Positions 35,555-47,420 of a DNA stretch of 64,000 nucleotides are shown here, in pieces. A program made the translations under genes and the position numbers. The notes under the pieces were generated by a model. That model was not told the DNA's origin. It did not search any database and worked only from the letters and a program-made list of their open reading frames with translations. The stretch's first letter is position 1. Each line of letters opens with the position of its first letter. Source of the stretch: Eumeta japonica (lineage: Eukaryota > Arthropoda > Insecta > Lepidoptera > Psychidae); the NCBI GenBank assembly GCA_005406025.1, contig BGZK01000544.1, positions 1-64,000 on the forward strand, in the 5' to 3' direction.

Positions 35555-35970
35555 AATAAATCCACAGCAATATCATCGGCAGACATCCGGCCGTGAGACT
35601 GCCGTATCAGATCCCAACGGCGAAATCATCCATGTAATCCATCAACAGCGCGTCGCCTAAAGGGCTGCGTCTCGGCCGACCGCTCCTGTCCCTTATCTCG
35701 TCGTTTATGGCACGATCTTAAAAAAGATTTATGATAAAACACGGCGTCCCGCAAACACTTTAAAATAAATGACAAGGAGTCACATCCAATTGTGATGGAA
35801 ATGCTTTCTGCAGTAAAATTAAACGATAACGCAGCTGTTTAGAGAGCTTTAAAAGGCTTAGAGCTTTTATTGGGTCTGCCTACGTCCGCCTCGGCCTGCA
35901 CTGGATCGAGTTTATGCCGCACACCTGGACGCTTCGGACGACTTATGTGCGATATATCAAGGCAATCGAT
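35555..35970. promoter_or_regulatory. Mixed-GC island, candidate regulatory element
   Basis: Unique balanced sequence: 'gacatccggccgtgagactg', 'gcgtctcggccgaccgctcc', 'cgtccgcctcggcctgcact'. No open frame of note and no resemblance to a repeat. Its sharp limits against AT-rich DNA suggest a conserved element; inference only. Confidence 0.4.
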
Positions 35971-36584
35971 TATTATCTTTCAATAGGCACGATAATATAA
36001 AAATAACTAGGTTTTGGCCTATAACCACACCCTCATAGTTTTCGAAAGGAAAGTAATTTTATTTTATCATAAAACGTTTAATGTAGAATCGTTTAATTTT
36101 CCCAAAAGTCGATCGCTCAAATTTGTGTAACAGACTACTTTTTCGAACAAATTCTCTTCTAAGTGCTCTTGATTTTGAAATGAAACTACTCTTTTTAGCA
36201 TCGCCATACTCCAAAATTTTATATGCAAATATTGCTCTGTATATATAAAATAATTATGAATACATTCCGGTACTTAAGATTCTAAAATAGTATTACTATT
36301 TATTTTATTCACAACCAAATTCTTCACAATTTATATTTTGACACCGAATTCGCTATCAATAATTTGAGCCTAAGCCCAAAATAATGATTTCTTAGGGGCA
36401 GTATAGATCCTTTTTTTCCTTCAAATTCCCCACAACTATTCTTTCAATCATTGATAATTAAATTATCGGGATAGTGTCTCCAATATTCAATGAATAATAT
36501 GGTCCTCTATTTTCAGAACGACCCGTAGTTCTTCAAATAAGTAGATTTCTAGAAATACCCTCCCCTCTTTTTCCTACCCATCTT
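35971..36584. other. AT-rich non-coding DNA
   Basis: No feature recognised. Confidence 0.5.
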
Positions 36585-36599
36585 AGTGTTTTTTTTTAA

Positions 36600-36755
36600 T
36601 TAATTAGTGCACTGATGACTCAAGTACTCTCCCAGGCACGGAGTCAGCTATTTAATGTCAAGTAAAAAGCTTCATTTTATTCGCCTATTTCGGTTAATTC
36701 GCCCGTGTTCGCCTTGTTCCCGAGGTGGCACTCTTAACCATTGAATCGCCACAGA
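36600..36755 (-). repeat. SINE-like fragment
   Basis: On the minus strand it begins 'tgtggcgattcaatggttaa', an A-box-like head of the same design as at 20412. It then runs through 'gggaacaaggcgaacacggg'. The B-box region is decayed. Limits approximate. Confidence 0.5.
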
Positions 36756-36785
36756 TCTATTTATGTACGGTATGCATACGTTTGG

Positions 36786-36786
<1 letters not shown>

Positions 36787-36818
<32 letters not shown>
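36787..36818. repeat. (TG)16 microsatellite
   Basis: Sixteen uninterrupted TG units, followed by 'cgtacatgcg' and a short TA-rich run (36835-36855). Likely length-polymorphic. Confidence 0.95.
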
Positions 36819-36821
<3 letters not shown>

Positions 36822-37069
36822 ACATGCGTATTTACATATATATATTTATATAATACAGGTATTTCATTGCAAACATGAGCGCTTTGGATTCCGATAGAGC
36901 TACATTTTTATACGATATATTTTATAATATATACAAGTATAATCCAAGCCTCTCATGTTTCACATGAATCACCTAACCCGCTAGTTGTAATTACGAACAA
37001 GAATTGAAAAACGTCAATTTATAATTACAGTCGTGCATTTTATGAGCAAAGTTACACAAACTTGAATAC

Positions 37070-37285
37070 TAAACCTGGGCCATAAACGCTGATCAGGGCA
37101 TTAATGCGCTTAGGTGTCGGTTACAAAAGGCATAAATAAACGAGAAACTTGATCGCTGTGGCCCCAATTAAAGACGCTTACGGAACCATCGACAAAACAA
37201 TTTCAATGTTGTCGACCGCCGGGCGCGTTTTTACGATAATTTCGCGCTGTACAGCCCAGTGTCGAGAATAACTCTTAACTTGCGT
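37070..37285. promoter_or_regulatory. Candidate conserved regulatory element
   Basis: Balanced, unique sequence with 'gatcagggcattaatgcgct', 'gtggccccaattaaagacgc' and 'gtcgaccgccgggcgcgttt'. ATTAAT and CAATTA words lie within it. No frame and no repeat match. Function inferred. Confidence 0.38.
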
Positions 37286-38290
37286 ACACATTTAATATTT
37301 AATTGATTTACGATAATAAATACAATCAAACAACATAAGGGGTTTATGACAATGTTATTTTTTTAAATATAAGTTCACCTGTATTTCCTAGAACAGTAGA
37401 TATTTTCTTTCAACGGACACTTATATTTCGTATCCCTATTTTTACACCTGTCTTTTACGGAGATTTCACTCTTAATACATTACAGATCGTTCTCCCACCG
37501 CATTGCTTTTTGAATTTATACTTCTTTAAGCGTGTTATGAAAAAATGATGAGAATGAAATTTTGAGATGCGCGCGCATCAGTGTAACACAAAATTAACAG
37601 GTTGAAGCTGCCCGCTTCGAATTCGAATTCGAATTTCGATCAATGAGAGAATTTATGTTACACTTAATGCAAGAAAATAAATCTTTATCTATTTAGTTAT
37701 TAAAATTTAAACTGAACTTTATTGACTAAGTTGACTATCCTTTTCCAGTTCTTTTATTATTTTATTGTAATTAATTATTTGCATGCAATTAAAAACTATT
37801 TTATAATGATACCAAAGAAGTATAACTTCTCTCGCGCGTACATAAGTACACGCACGATTTTTATATGTTTTTCTATCTCATCTAACTTTCTCTGTAGCGC
37901 ATAAGTGCAGGGACCAAAACTCCATTGGTCAAACGTGTTTATCGTGATCCTTTTTACTTTTCATAACAGTGAGTAAGCCCAAAATTACTTTATTTTTAAT
38001 TTAACATATTTGTTATCATTTGTAAACAAACAATGCAAATAGATAAACTCAAACTAATCTGTTACTTGTCCAAATCTCTACTCTCCTAGAAACATATTGC
38101 TTCAGTCATGCTTTGCTTCTTTCCAAGACTGTCACCATAGTCTTTCCGACATTTCCTTTTAAACCTTTTTTCTTAATACAGTCGTTTGTTCTGTTACCTA
38201 GCATTTCCTGCAACGCACACGGCAACGCCGTAGATATAATTAATTCTTTGATATACGGAAGGAGTTTTTGGTCATTCTTGAGCTACATAT
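37286..38290. other. AT-rich non-coding DNA
   Basis: A small hexamer run at 37617-37640 ('ttcgaattcgaattcgaatt') is the only distinct pattern. No gene seen. Confidence 0.45.
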
Positions 38291-38535
38291 AAATGGTATA
38301 ATTTTAAAAGCGGTCACTCACTCAGCGGTATATCATGATATACTTCAGACAGTATCGAGTGAATGCGCAATACTGCGAGCCATTTGCTACAGGCTCGCTA
38401 TGCATTCGCCCTGATCCGCCCAGTGTCGGTCTCTCTTCGAACACAAAAGGGATGGATTTGTGCTCGTGAACGTGAAAATGGCTGGACGCGTAGTGTGTAC
38501 CTCGAAGTGAACCCCGAAAGAAAATGTTAAGCATT
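38291..38535. other. Unassigned GC-balanced segment
   Basis: About 240 bp with sharp limits, for example 'ctcgctatgcattcgccctg' and 'cgcccagtgtcggtctctct'. A 70-codon minus-strand frame runs through it but shows no motif. It could be a repeat unknown to me, a conserved element or a decayed exon; I cannot decide. Confidence 0.35.
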
Positions 38536-39265
38536 TTATTGTTTATTGTCGTTTGATCTGTTAACTTTATGACAATAAATATTTCAATTCTAATGTTTAG
38601 CTCTGCTTAAAATCACAAACGAAGATGTAAACCATACAAAAGAAAAATTTTTAAATTTAATCAAACATTATCATGCGTAAGACGTTTTTGTAAGCCCAAA
38701 GATAAAAATTATTACAAAATGAAATCAAAGGAATTAAAAGTTTACGAGGAACACCAGATTTCTAACAATACCTTTCAAGGCCTATCTGCTGAACTACGGT
38801 CAATGGATCGGCCGTCTCCTGAACAATTCACTTCAGGAGAATCATCGCCTGGATATTCTGTCATATTTCAGTCTTATTATATTCTTCGCCACAAAGCGAC
38901 ATATCATAACTTGTTAATATTGACGATTTATTTTAAAATTAAAGAAAAAATGCATTTCTTGTAATTTTCTATCAAATAAAAAGTGTAACTACCTTTATGG
39001 TGTCTTTCAATGCTGCAATAGTCGCTTAACAAATACCTAGAACGAACTTGCTGATAACTTGGTTAGATATAGACATTGCAAGCTGGTGTAGAAATAAGCA
39101 GTACTTAATAAACGTAGAAATAAACCTATTTTGTTTAGAACTTTTTAAAGTTTTGGAAATCAAGGACGGAAATCAAGAACGAGAGTGAGACCAAATTGGT
39201 TAGAGAATGGGCTGGGATCGGGGTCGTGGTTGACGATGTCTTCGGTGGACAGAAAAGGTCAAAGA
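38536..39265. other. AT-rich non-coding DNA
   Basis: A short hairpin lies at about 38814-38840 (TCTCCTGAA and TTCAGGAGA). From 39160 to 39240 the plus strand is purine-rich with GGGATCGGGGTCG-like words, the same flavour as simple-sequence remnants at 42345 and (opposite strand) 59747. Confidence 0.4.
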
Positions 39266-39267
39266 AT

Positions 39268-39320
39268 TCATTCTAAATCCACGCGGGCAGAGCCGCGGGC
39301 GAAAGCTGTTATATTATATT
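39268..39320 (-). repeat. Head of a widespread lepidopteran repeat
   Basis: The minus strand reads 'aacagctttcgcccgcggct' and then 'ctgcccgcgtggattta', another copy of the opening phrase seen at 11281 and 30145, in the opposite direction. The remainder of this copy is not recognisable. Confidence 0.55.
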
Positions 39321-40655
39321 ATGTATAAAATTATTTTATCCCGCGTTGAACTTCAAGAAACTTCGAGTTTATCACCTGAAATAATAATAACATTACAATA
39401 TTTTGTACATTAAGTGCGTGCGAGCAAAGGGTGTGGTGTCGTGGATAAGTGAGCGGACGGCTTATATGCATTGTCCAAGATATGGAATATAGATACAATA
39501 ACTTGGTGAACTGGCAATTGTGTGTCTTTGTAAGGTTATTTATTTAGTTTTTCGATATATTAAGCTTTTTCACGGCTTCGCCTGGACGAACATAAAATGA
39601 AATCCTTTTGCACAAATTCTGTCCTAGTTTCATTCCCGATATCGTTGTAAATCCTGATGTTGATCCGGAGCCCGTTTCTAACTCCGCTCTTACGCTGTTG
39701 GTCTCACTACAAATTACATTTCCCCTTTGATCGATAATCGATTTAAAATGGAAAGTGTTATTTGTTGAATAACAAATGAATAAATTATGCTGTGGACGAA
39801 TTCAAAAGTAAGAGTTCATTAAAGCGTCACATCTATTCATCCTTAGCATAAACTACGTCTGTACGGAATTTTATTCCCATTAGACGTTCAGTATGTGACG
39901 TCCAGAGGATGAAGCCGCAACCAAATTCTAACCCGAAATAAACAAGACATTTTTATTTTGGTTGTTCTTCTTCGTTGCTAATTCATACTGCCCATTATCT
40001 ATTTTCAAATTTTATTTAAATTTATTAATTTACATAGAAAAGAAAAAATAAAAACAAACACAAAAACTTGCAAACTAATAAATTCACGGCCTTTCAATAT
40101 CATAGTAACTAGTGTATTTGCTTAAATGAAACATTAATAATTAATAATTAAGAGGTATCATGAAAGAACAACTGGACTAAAACAAATTTTCTGTATTTTT
40201 GAAATACAATTATAAAATTGACAGGTTTTATTATTTTTTAACACTTTGTTATTATTATTTATACAATGAAAAAAAAGTTTATTTTCTTCACCTTGGATCA
40301 TATTAATAAAGTTATCATTTGTCATATTATGCATTTCTTATTAATGAACTTGCTTTATGTCGTCACGTCGTATATTTATATAAAATAAAATATGACGAGG
40401 TGGGCATTTGCCAAAAAGTGTGCAAATATTTAAATATTAATTTTCCGGGTACAGTTTTGTATGAAAAATGTACGAGCGATTAAAAATCATATTTCCTTAT
40501 TCATAATTAAAGAAGCCGTCTTAAATACGACATTTGAATAATGCGATGAATACGTTTTAGTATATATAGAATATTTATTTAGTATATATATATATTTGAG
40601 AATGTCAATATAACAAAATCGGTCAATAGTGTATTTTTTTTCAAAATGGCAGTTC
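39321..40655. other. AT-rich non-coding DNA
   Basis: 'tttcacggcttcgcctggac' near 39568 may be another decayed copy of the lepidopteran repeat head. The patch at 39655-39715 has no identity. Otherwise very AT-rich with no gene. Confidence 0.4.
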
Positions 40656-40659
40656 TGAT

Positions 40660-41260
40660 AGAATCTTACATCCGGCGATGCCCGTGCCGTAGGCGTCGCT
40701 AACGATTTTCCAAAACATAATGCGGCCAGGACCCGGCCCGGGTCCGCCCGTGCGACACTCTCTGTTATTTTTATACGACGGAGGGACCGAGGTTTGACTT
40801 CAATTTGTTTTATCGGCCGTACTTAGCCACCCGTCATTAGGAACGCGGACGAGGGTATATTTTTATTATAATCATAATTTCAATAACATCGCCAGGTGTT
40901 AAAAATCCGTTTGATAAAAAAAAAAGTCACGCCGAGAGGATCCTAAAGTTCACAATTTATATTCCACTTTGAGGATAAGGAAATAAGCGTTAAAGACACG
41001 CAGTAATTTAATTATGCTAATATTTAACATAAATATGCAAACGATTATCACCGCGAGATGGTTTTGCAAATTACACGGTTTGTATACTCAAGAACTTTTG
41101 ATAATTATACGTGCTTATTTCAGTGACAAGTACGAGGTTCGCTTCGGCCATTGGACGTCCACCGCCGGACGTGAGCCTCCCTCTCCGTGCTATTACGCTA
41201 TATGTTTATCGGCGTGGTTACCTGTCGCTGATAAATGCAGGTAATTTAGATACAAGCGTT
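40660..41260. promoter_or_regulatory. GC-rich to mixed island, candidate regulatory element
   Basis: Unique sequence of about 600 bp. It includes a 17-bp perfect inverted repeat, GGACCCGG/CCGGGTCC with a 1-bp centre, at 40729-40745. Other words are 'ttttatcggccgtacttagc' and a run at 41135-41235 ('ccaccgccggacgtgagcct'). TAATTTAATTATGCTAAT near 41004 is rich in homeodomain-type words. The 76-codon plus-strand frame has no domain. Confidence 0.42.
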
Positions 41261-41580
41261 TCAATGTGTATGCGCTTCACCTTGTGACTATATTGTTGTT
41301 CTAAATGTATTTACGATAGTACATTTCCATTTATATGAGTTCTAAGGTTTTTTACGGGTCTTCGTTTTTAACTTATTTCCGACAAATTTAAGGAACCTCT
41401 GAGTTTTAATGCATTATAAAGTCAAAACAGTTCTAAAAAAATACACTAATTTGAAAATAGATATTTGGGCGATGAATAATTTTAACAAAATTTAAATTTT
41501 TTATCCTTTAAGCACATTAAAAAAAATAGACTTGCGATTCGCACGAAATAGTAAAATATGAAAAACTCTACGACTTCAAT
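41261..41580. other. AT-rich non-coding DNA
   Basis: No feature recognised. Confidence 0.5.
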
Positions 41581-41581
41581 A

Positions 41582-41631
41582 TTAGGGTTGCAGAGTATTT
41601 AAACATTTGTTTAAATACTCTGCAACCCTAA
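41582..41631. repeat. 50-bp perfect palindrome
   Basis: Arms of 24 bp (41582-41605 and 41608-41631) are exact reverse complements around a TT spacer. The outer part of the left arm reads 'ttagggttgcagag' and the centre 'ttaaacatttgtttaa'. It directly precedes a GC-rich island. The loop is too short for a microRNA precursor. Confidence 0.95.
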
Positions 41632-41639
41632 AGCGACTC

Positions 41640-41870
41640 AATTCTTCGATAATAATTAAAAAACGGAAAACCAGTTTCAGATGTGCCGTGGCAGTGCGCC
41701 GAGAAGGATCGCTTCTCACCTCGAAGGCTTTTGTCGAAGCTCGGGAGGTCATTAAAGCGCGGCGCGGCGGCGCAGATAACGAGCCGCCGACTGACGGCCC
41801 GCCGGACAAATTGCTGTGCGCGAGAAATTCGCCGATAACTGCATTACTAGAATTATATTTAAGTCAACGT
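41640..41870. promoter_or_regulatory. GC-rich island, candidate regulatory element
   Basis: Contains 'gtgccgtggcagtgcgccga' and 'gcgcggcgcggcggcgcaga'. Open frames of 75 and 100 codons cross it on opposite strands; both start in or next to the palindrome and neither has a domain, so I read them as composition artefacts. Regulatory role inferred. Confidence 0.38.
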
Positions 41871-42575
41871 GCTGTTAGTATGCTGGAGAACTGCTTAATT
41901 CAATTCTAAAAATGTTACATGTACAAAACAAAAAAAAATAAATTACAACTATATCATTATGTCTAGTTTTATCACATTAAGATAAATCTTTTGCGCTAAA
42001 TGGATAAAAGCCAAGTTCGGGATTCAGGTGGAATTAATGACTTGAATGTAGTTTTGAATTCTGAATATATATTTTTATTTTGCGTATATTTTTAACATCA
42101 TCATGGAAACTTTACTGAATATATGAATCTTATCATTATTGCATCCAGAGGAAAACGAAACAGGTTTAGGACATATGTTGTTAGATAGCCGCATAAATGA
42201 CTCGGGAACATAAATAACTACGTAAACTGGAATAATATTATATCTTCTAGAACAATGTATCCAGAAGGTCCTCGACTTTTATCATATGTCTTTTGCAAGA
42301 TGCCTTAGAAGAAATGAATCATATTAAACATTTTATTTAAAATTGAAATCGGAATAAGCAATCGGATAAAAACTAGAATGAGAACCGTGACCGACATTGG
42401 TACGTAGTTTGGAAACGACTGTCGCATGAATCATACAAGTCTAAATAGATTTTATAGTGTAAGAGTGTTTCCCTAAAAATCTTTAATCAGATAATTAAAG
42501 GCTGATTAAATGTTAATATTTATGTTTTTAGATTTTTAAATACAGAATAATATTGTTCGTGTGGAGTTGAAGAAA
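41871..42575. other. AT-rich non-coding DNA
   Basis: Around 42340-42420 the plus strand shows GAATC/GGAT/GAACCG-like words ('agaatgagaaccgtgaccga'), probably simple-sequence decay. No gene seen. Confidence 0.4.
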
Positions 42576-42579
42576 AATT

Positions 42580-43260
42580 AATATCTATCGCCACCGCTCC
42601 TGGCCGGTAAGTGTGTCAAAGCTGGCAAATGTTCCAGCCCCCAGAAAGATAGGCGACAGCGTCAATTTGAATAGAAACTAGATCTATACCTTGATTGTAG
42701 TGAATGATGCGCAATACCTAAGTATGGTCATTATGGAAAAAAGCCTTCGCCATGCCACATCAAAAAAATGGCCAAGAGTCTGCGACAGCCCCGTTGTTCC
42801 TAGCTATGGGAGCAGTCATTGTAACCTCGGGCCACTAGGTGTTAAGAATCACCAGCTCCAAAAACTTGGCTGTCATTCTTGGCTACTAAATCTGGCAAAC
42901 TATAAAGCACACACTTTGAAGTTTGATAAGATGAAAAAAGTAGTTGATAAGTTTCGTATGCTATAGGTCTATCTCAAGTTCGAAGACAGCAAGAAAACCT
43001 CCATTTCGGCAACATGTTCTTCTATTTGTAAAGCATTAAATGGCATGTCTGCTTATCATCAATAAGTCCTTCACCAGCAATGTAATGAAGATTCAAAGTG
43101 TTCAGCGTGCGAGGTATCGTCTTCAAAATTATCGAATGCTTTTCGTCGAAGATTATGGTGATATACGGGTCTATTTTGGTCGATAACAAAGTGTAAGTCA
43201 TGTACGAATATATTTCTATAACCATACACATCTCACTAATCAACTGCACAATAATTATAA
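42580..43260. other. Unassigned mixed-composition block, possible old insertion
   Basis: About 680 bp less AT-rich than its surroundings. A 91-codon plus-strand frame (42691-42966) and a 75-codon minus-strand frame (43022-43249) are present. Neither has a motif I recognise. The minus strand as a whole reads like a decayed coding sequence in places (for instance EKHSIILKTIPRTLNTLNLHYIAGEG), but I cannot name it. Alternatives: a degraded transposon or a retroposed gene fragment. Confidence 0.3.
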
Positions 43261-44175
43261 AAGACTTTAACGCTAGGCAAACGAGATAGCGATGAGTTCA
43301 TAATAGGTCAATTTGAAATCGGATAGCGAAACTCAACAAAGTGGCGACTCGTTGATTTTATAAAAATACACATACTATCATAAATCTTTGTATAGAAAGT
43401 GATCTCATATGTAATGCGCTGGGATCAGCCCAGCCCATCGTTTAAATCCTGATCGACTTACTCTACAAAAATATAACACATTCAGGTGGATACTGCACCC
43501 AGAAGCTGCATTTAAATCGCCTTAAGTTTAATGTAATTATCATGTAATAAAAAGTGTTATAATGTATTGTAAATTCTGGCTAGTCTTTCTTATTACGTGA
43601 AATAGAAGTGGTTTTAAGGTATAGGATAATTTGAAGATACAACAAGTGTGGAAACAAAATTACAGGGATCCTCAAGTATAAACCATTCAATTTATATATT
43701 TTTTCTATCATTAATACATTTTATTTCTTATAAGTACTTGCAATACAAAACACTATTAGTATCCAGTTATTTTACAGTTGATCCGATCCAACAAGAATAC
43801 GTACTTAAACGTAAATACCGTTAAGCATTATTCTTCGTGCGTTCAAATCTTCCATAAGTTACTGTACTAATAGAAATTTGACCAAAAAAATTTGGTTGCC
43901 TGTAAAGTCGGTATACGGCGAAAGTTTTACGTGACAACGACTTTGAATGGTAAAATCATTTTAATGTGAATATTCATTCGTATAGTAGGAAGAAGGATGA
44001 AATAATAGTAACAATTTAAAACATTTATTTATACAAAGAATTATATTTAAAACATTAATTTATACAAAGAATCTCGCACTGAATTTCATATTAACAAAAT
44101 TTTATTTTACCTTTACACATACATACGTATTTATATACAAATATACATACAATAACTTGCAATACATTTGCAATA
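43261..44175. other. AT-rich non-coding DNA with a short tandem duplication
   Basis: A 31-bp unit ('tttaaaacatttatttatac' and following) is duplicated in tandem at 44014-44074 with few differences. Nothing else recognised. Confidence 0.5.
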
Positions 44176-44179
44176 TGCA

Positions 44180-44345
44180 CTAATTCTCTAGTGCGCGCGG
44201 CGACCGATCATAGTTGAGTGGGAGACGCATTCGGCGGGCCTCTCTCGTTCGGTGACTCATCGTTACGTTACCGAGCGTTACACTTTCAAAGTGACTCCAG
44301 CCGCAACCTAATTTAAGACGTTGTCACGTCAAAACCGTGGCAAAA
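44180..44345 (+). repeat. Repeat copy sharing its end with 3476-3745
   Basis: Ends 'ccgcaacctaatttaagacg' then 'ttgtcacgtcaaaa' near 44330, in the same orientation as the block ending at 3741. The preceding segments also correspond: 'gttaccgagcgttacacttt' here against 'gcggagcgtaacgcagtttc' there, and both carry CT-rich/GGCGGGC stretches further left. This supports one interspersed family of unknown class. Confidence 0.55.
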
Positions 44346-44394
44346 TTGTATAAACATAAAAAAATTGCTATAAAACCATTGTTCATTTAAAATA

Positions 44395-44790
44395 TCGAAT
44401 ACGTCGATCGCATACAAATCGCGTGACACGCGTTTGTTTTCTGATGGCGATTTCCTTTAAAATTCATCTCACACGGGCGGGGTTAACGCGCCGGTATCCA
44501 GTTCGTGTCATTTCCACGACGGCGCGACGGCGTCGACGAAACAATCCCGGCGATCGTAAAGCGGCGAAACAACTCGGGCACAACAATGAGGAGCTTTCCC
44601 GAAAAATTTATTGGCCGATTTTATTGTTCGGCCGAAGAAATTAAAGGTTTCACATATATCAGCCGGTGAGCGACGTCGCTCGCACGCGCACGCGAATGGC
44701 TTATTGCGAAATTCCTGTTGTGATTAAATATTAGGTGCTTTAAAAGCCGCTCCGGTGGTGCTTCGATCTAAATTGGCACGTCGCACGTGA
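44395..44790. promoter_or_regulatory. GC-rich island, candidate regulatory element
   Basis: Unique GC-rich sequence: 'acgacggcgcgacggcgtcg' (about 44516), 'gagcgacgtcgctcgcacgc' (about 44668). The latter contains the palindrome GAGCGACGTCGCTC. A 73-codon Arg-rich frame is a composition artefact. Sharp limits suggest a functional non-coding element; inference only. Confidence 0.4.
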
Positions 44791-45480
44791 TACGAGTTTA
44801 AGTTCCTACGAGTTTAAGTTTTTAAAGGGTCGTCTTCTCCTAGAGAAGTTCCTTCTTAAAATATACGTCTCCTTGGAGCGATTTTCATAGTACATATGAA
44901 CACATTTCTCCTGTACCTAGAAACGAGACTGAAGATATAAAATATGATATAGGTCAATAAAAAAATATATATTTTAAGATTTTTCAAGTTTTTTGACTTA
45001 GAGGAACAAGTCAAAATATAAGCGTTACTTTATAAATAAGAACAAAAAATTATGTGCTAATTAACCTGGAATAAATTTCGCGTCCAAAGAAAAAAACAGT
45101 AAATACAGTAAAAATAATGAATACTAATAATAGAAATATAAAATTAAATGTTTTATTGTCGAATTTTTAACTTATATTTTATTAAATACGCTAATAAATA
45201 ACACTGATGATGCTTTTTATATCAAACAATTAATTACTGTTAAAGTAAAAACTCCATTTTTGAAAATTTTGTATTTGAATTTGATGCTATTTTGGTTGTT
45301 CAAAAAAGAAAAATATTAATGTTGTGCCCCCATAAAGCGACAACGCACGCGTTGCAAGACAACCGCAAAAAGGTTTTGATACTCCCAATGGTCCTACTAA
45401 ATAATTTGTTTGTTCTTTAGAATCACAAAAAACAACTGCGGTGACAGGTGAAGAAAATATGACAACAATAAAAAAATTTT
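44791..45480. other. AT-rich non-coding DNA
   Basis: The segment 'tacgagtttaagtt' is duplicated with 18 bp spacing near 44793-44821. Otherwise no feature. Confidence 0.45.
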
Positions 45481-45484
45481 ACTG

Positions 45485-45830
45485 TCGTTCCAATTAGCTA
45501 TCGGCTCAAACCACGAATACGGTACGGCCGATAGTAATCGATGCCGGCTAAGTTTTATCGATTATTAATATTAAGAATGTTTATGGCCCCCCCGACGATC
45601 ACAGAGATTACAAACGTTTGGTTTTCTTTAAAACGTCGTTCGTGCGACATGAAAACAAATAAATCATACGATCTCCATAACAATGAAAGTACGTTCGGCC
45701 GATTTCGTAAAAACGCTGACACTAATACATATTAATAAATGTGAACCGATTTTAAAGCGCGCGCCTCGCCGCGCCGCGTGCGCGCGCGCCGTGTCAAGTC
45801 ATCGTTTCTTGATCTATATTGAAATAAATG
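45485..45830. promoter_or_regulatory. Mixed-GC island, candidate regulatory element
   Basis: 'gctatcggctcaaaccacga', 'acggccgatagtaatcgatg' and 'gcgcgcctcgccgcgccgcg' in unique sequence. TATCGG and CCGATA occur as an inverted pair around 45501-45534. Open frames of 64 and 118 codons extend from it into AT-rich DNA without any domain. Confidence 0.36.
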
Positions 45831-47135
45831 TTATTGTTTTTCTATATTACCAAAATCCAATTAAACCTTTACACACTATTACAAAGAGAACGAAGCAACA
45901 TCGACATTGTATACGCTTCGAAAATGTATACTCAATTCGATTCTGTTTCAATTTGATTCTGTCGTGGCAATGTTCATTATGCTTGATATTTTTTATTTCC
46001 TCTCTTAGAAGCAATCAAAGTACTTTATTCGTTCGGTAATTGACTTTAAACCAAGTTATTTGAGCGATTTATTTACATCATTATTTTGCAACAGCCTTTG
46101 TTTATACTTATCAAGCATGCATGTCTCACCGATATTATTTTAGATAATTTTATTATTTTATGTCAATACGTTGAAATAATAGTTCGTCCTCATAGAGTTT
46201 AGATCTTTAATTTGATACAGCTTGTGAATTTTATGTTTGCAATACTGATAAAGTACCTTATTCTAAAATTGTCGTCTATATTTTGTACTACATTAGCTAC
46301 AATAATAACGTGACAAGATTTATAGCAAGTCATTGGTCATCGAATTTAAGTAAGTTAGCCATTTTGTACAAATTGGTGTAAAAATTGTATTACAATTGCT
46401 TGTCAGTAGCAGTTGTTACACTATGGTGGTTTTCCTTAAGCTCCTATTGACTCCGACAGAGAAAAACATGGGATAAATAATTGGTTTTAAACACTAAGAG
46501 AATTATCATATTACTTGCAGACGTCGAAAATGGGACGTTGTTTTCAAAAATTTTATACAGAACGTGTAATTATTAATAATGACATTCATAGGTCGGGTTG
46601 AATTTCTTCATTCTGCGTAAAATTTCTAATAAATTATTGTTATTGGAATATCATTATTTAATACCAATTCTAATAGAAGAAATATTCTATTAGAGATTTT
46701 TATATGTTCTTCCTATCGTAGGACCTATAGCGAATATGAATCGTCAAGAATAGGAACGAATAACGCGTACTAAAGAACACTCCGACAGCGAAGAATGATT
46801 TATCGAGATCTGATGATGATTATTATGATTTACTTAAGAAATAAAACAAAAGTAGGTAAAAACGTGCTTTGCTCTAAGCGAAACAACGTTATTCAACATT
46901 AGGCCGGTATTCATGTACACTGTAAAATTGGATGGCAATTAACTTAAAAATGGTTATAATTACATAAATAATCTTCAAGATCATTAATTTAATAAACGAA
47001 AAGCTTGAAGTCGGAGATTTCCGATTGCTTCTACGAAACAATGGGCAGCGGTGAAGCTTCGAGTTAATCAGAACGCTAAAGATCGTGTCTGAAGACAAGG
47101 GAAAAATAAAAAAAAAATATTCGTAACAATATAGC
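45831..47135. other. AT-rich non-coding DNA
   Basis: A small hairpin at about 46668-46694 (TTCTAATAGAA and TTCTATTAGAG). No gene seen. Confidence 0.45.
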
Positions 47136-47137
47136 AA

Positions 47138-47420
47138 GTCATAGCTAAGGCGGCTCTCCCGATATAGATGGGCCGATACGGCGGGCCCTGGGTGTTTGCC
47201 AGTTCAATTATCATTATGGGCAGATTTCGCTTAGTCAGCTTGTTGTGGGTGACCCGCATTAAATCGGTTAATTCAAACTATTTATCAACTCCATTCGTTA
47301 TGCATAGGATCTGATTTTGAAATTGTTTGATGATGTTATGGCACCGGGTGTCTATTGTGAGAGTCGAGGCGGACCGCTAGTTCGGGGGGAGTGATGTATG
47401 GTAATGAAAGTCGGGTACTG
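47138..47420. promoter_or_regulatory. Mixed-GC island, candidate regulatory element
   Basis: 'gatgggccgatacggcgggc', 'caattatcattatgggcaga' and 'gggtgacccgcattaaatcg'. Unique, with ATTATCATTA-type homeodomain words. A 63-codon minus-strand frame lacks a domain. Confidence 0.33.

Noticed and set aside
41607..41909. 100-codon Arg-rich frame on the plus strand
   Set aside because: Begins inside the perfect palindrome and runs through a GC-rich island; an equally plausible frame exists on the other strand, so neither is convincing.
45683..46039. 118-codon open frame on the plus strand
   Set aside because: Basic GC-rich start passing into an AT-rich tail, no domain.
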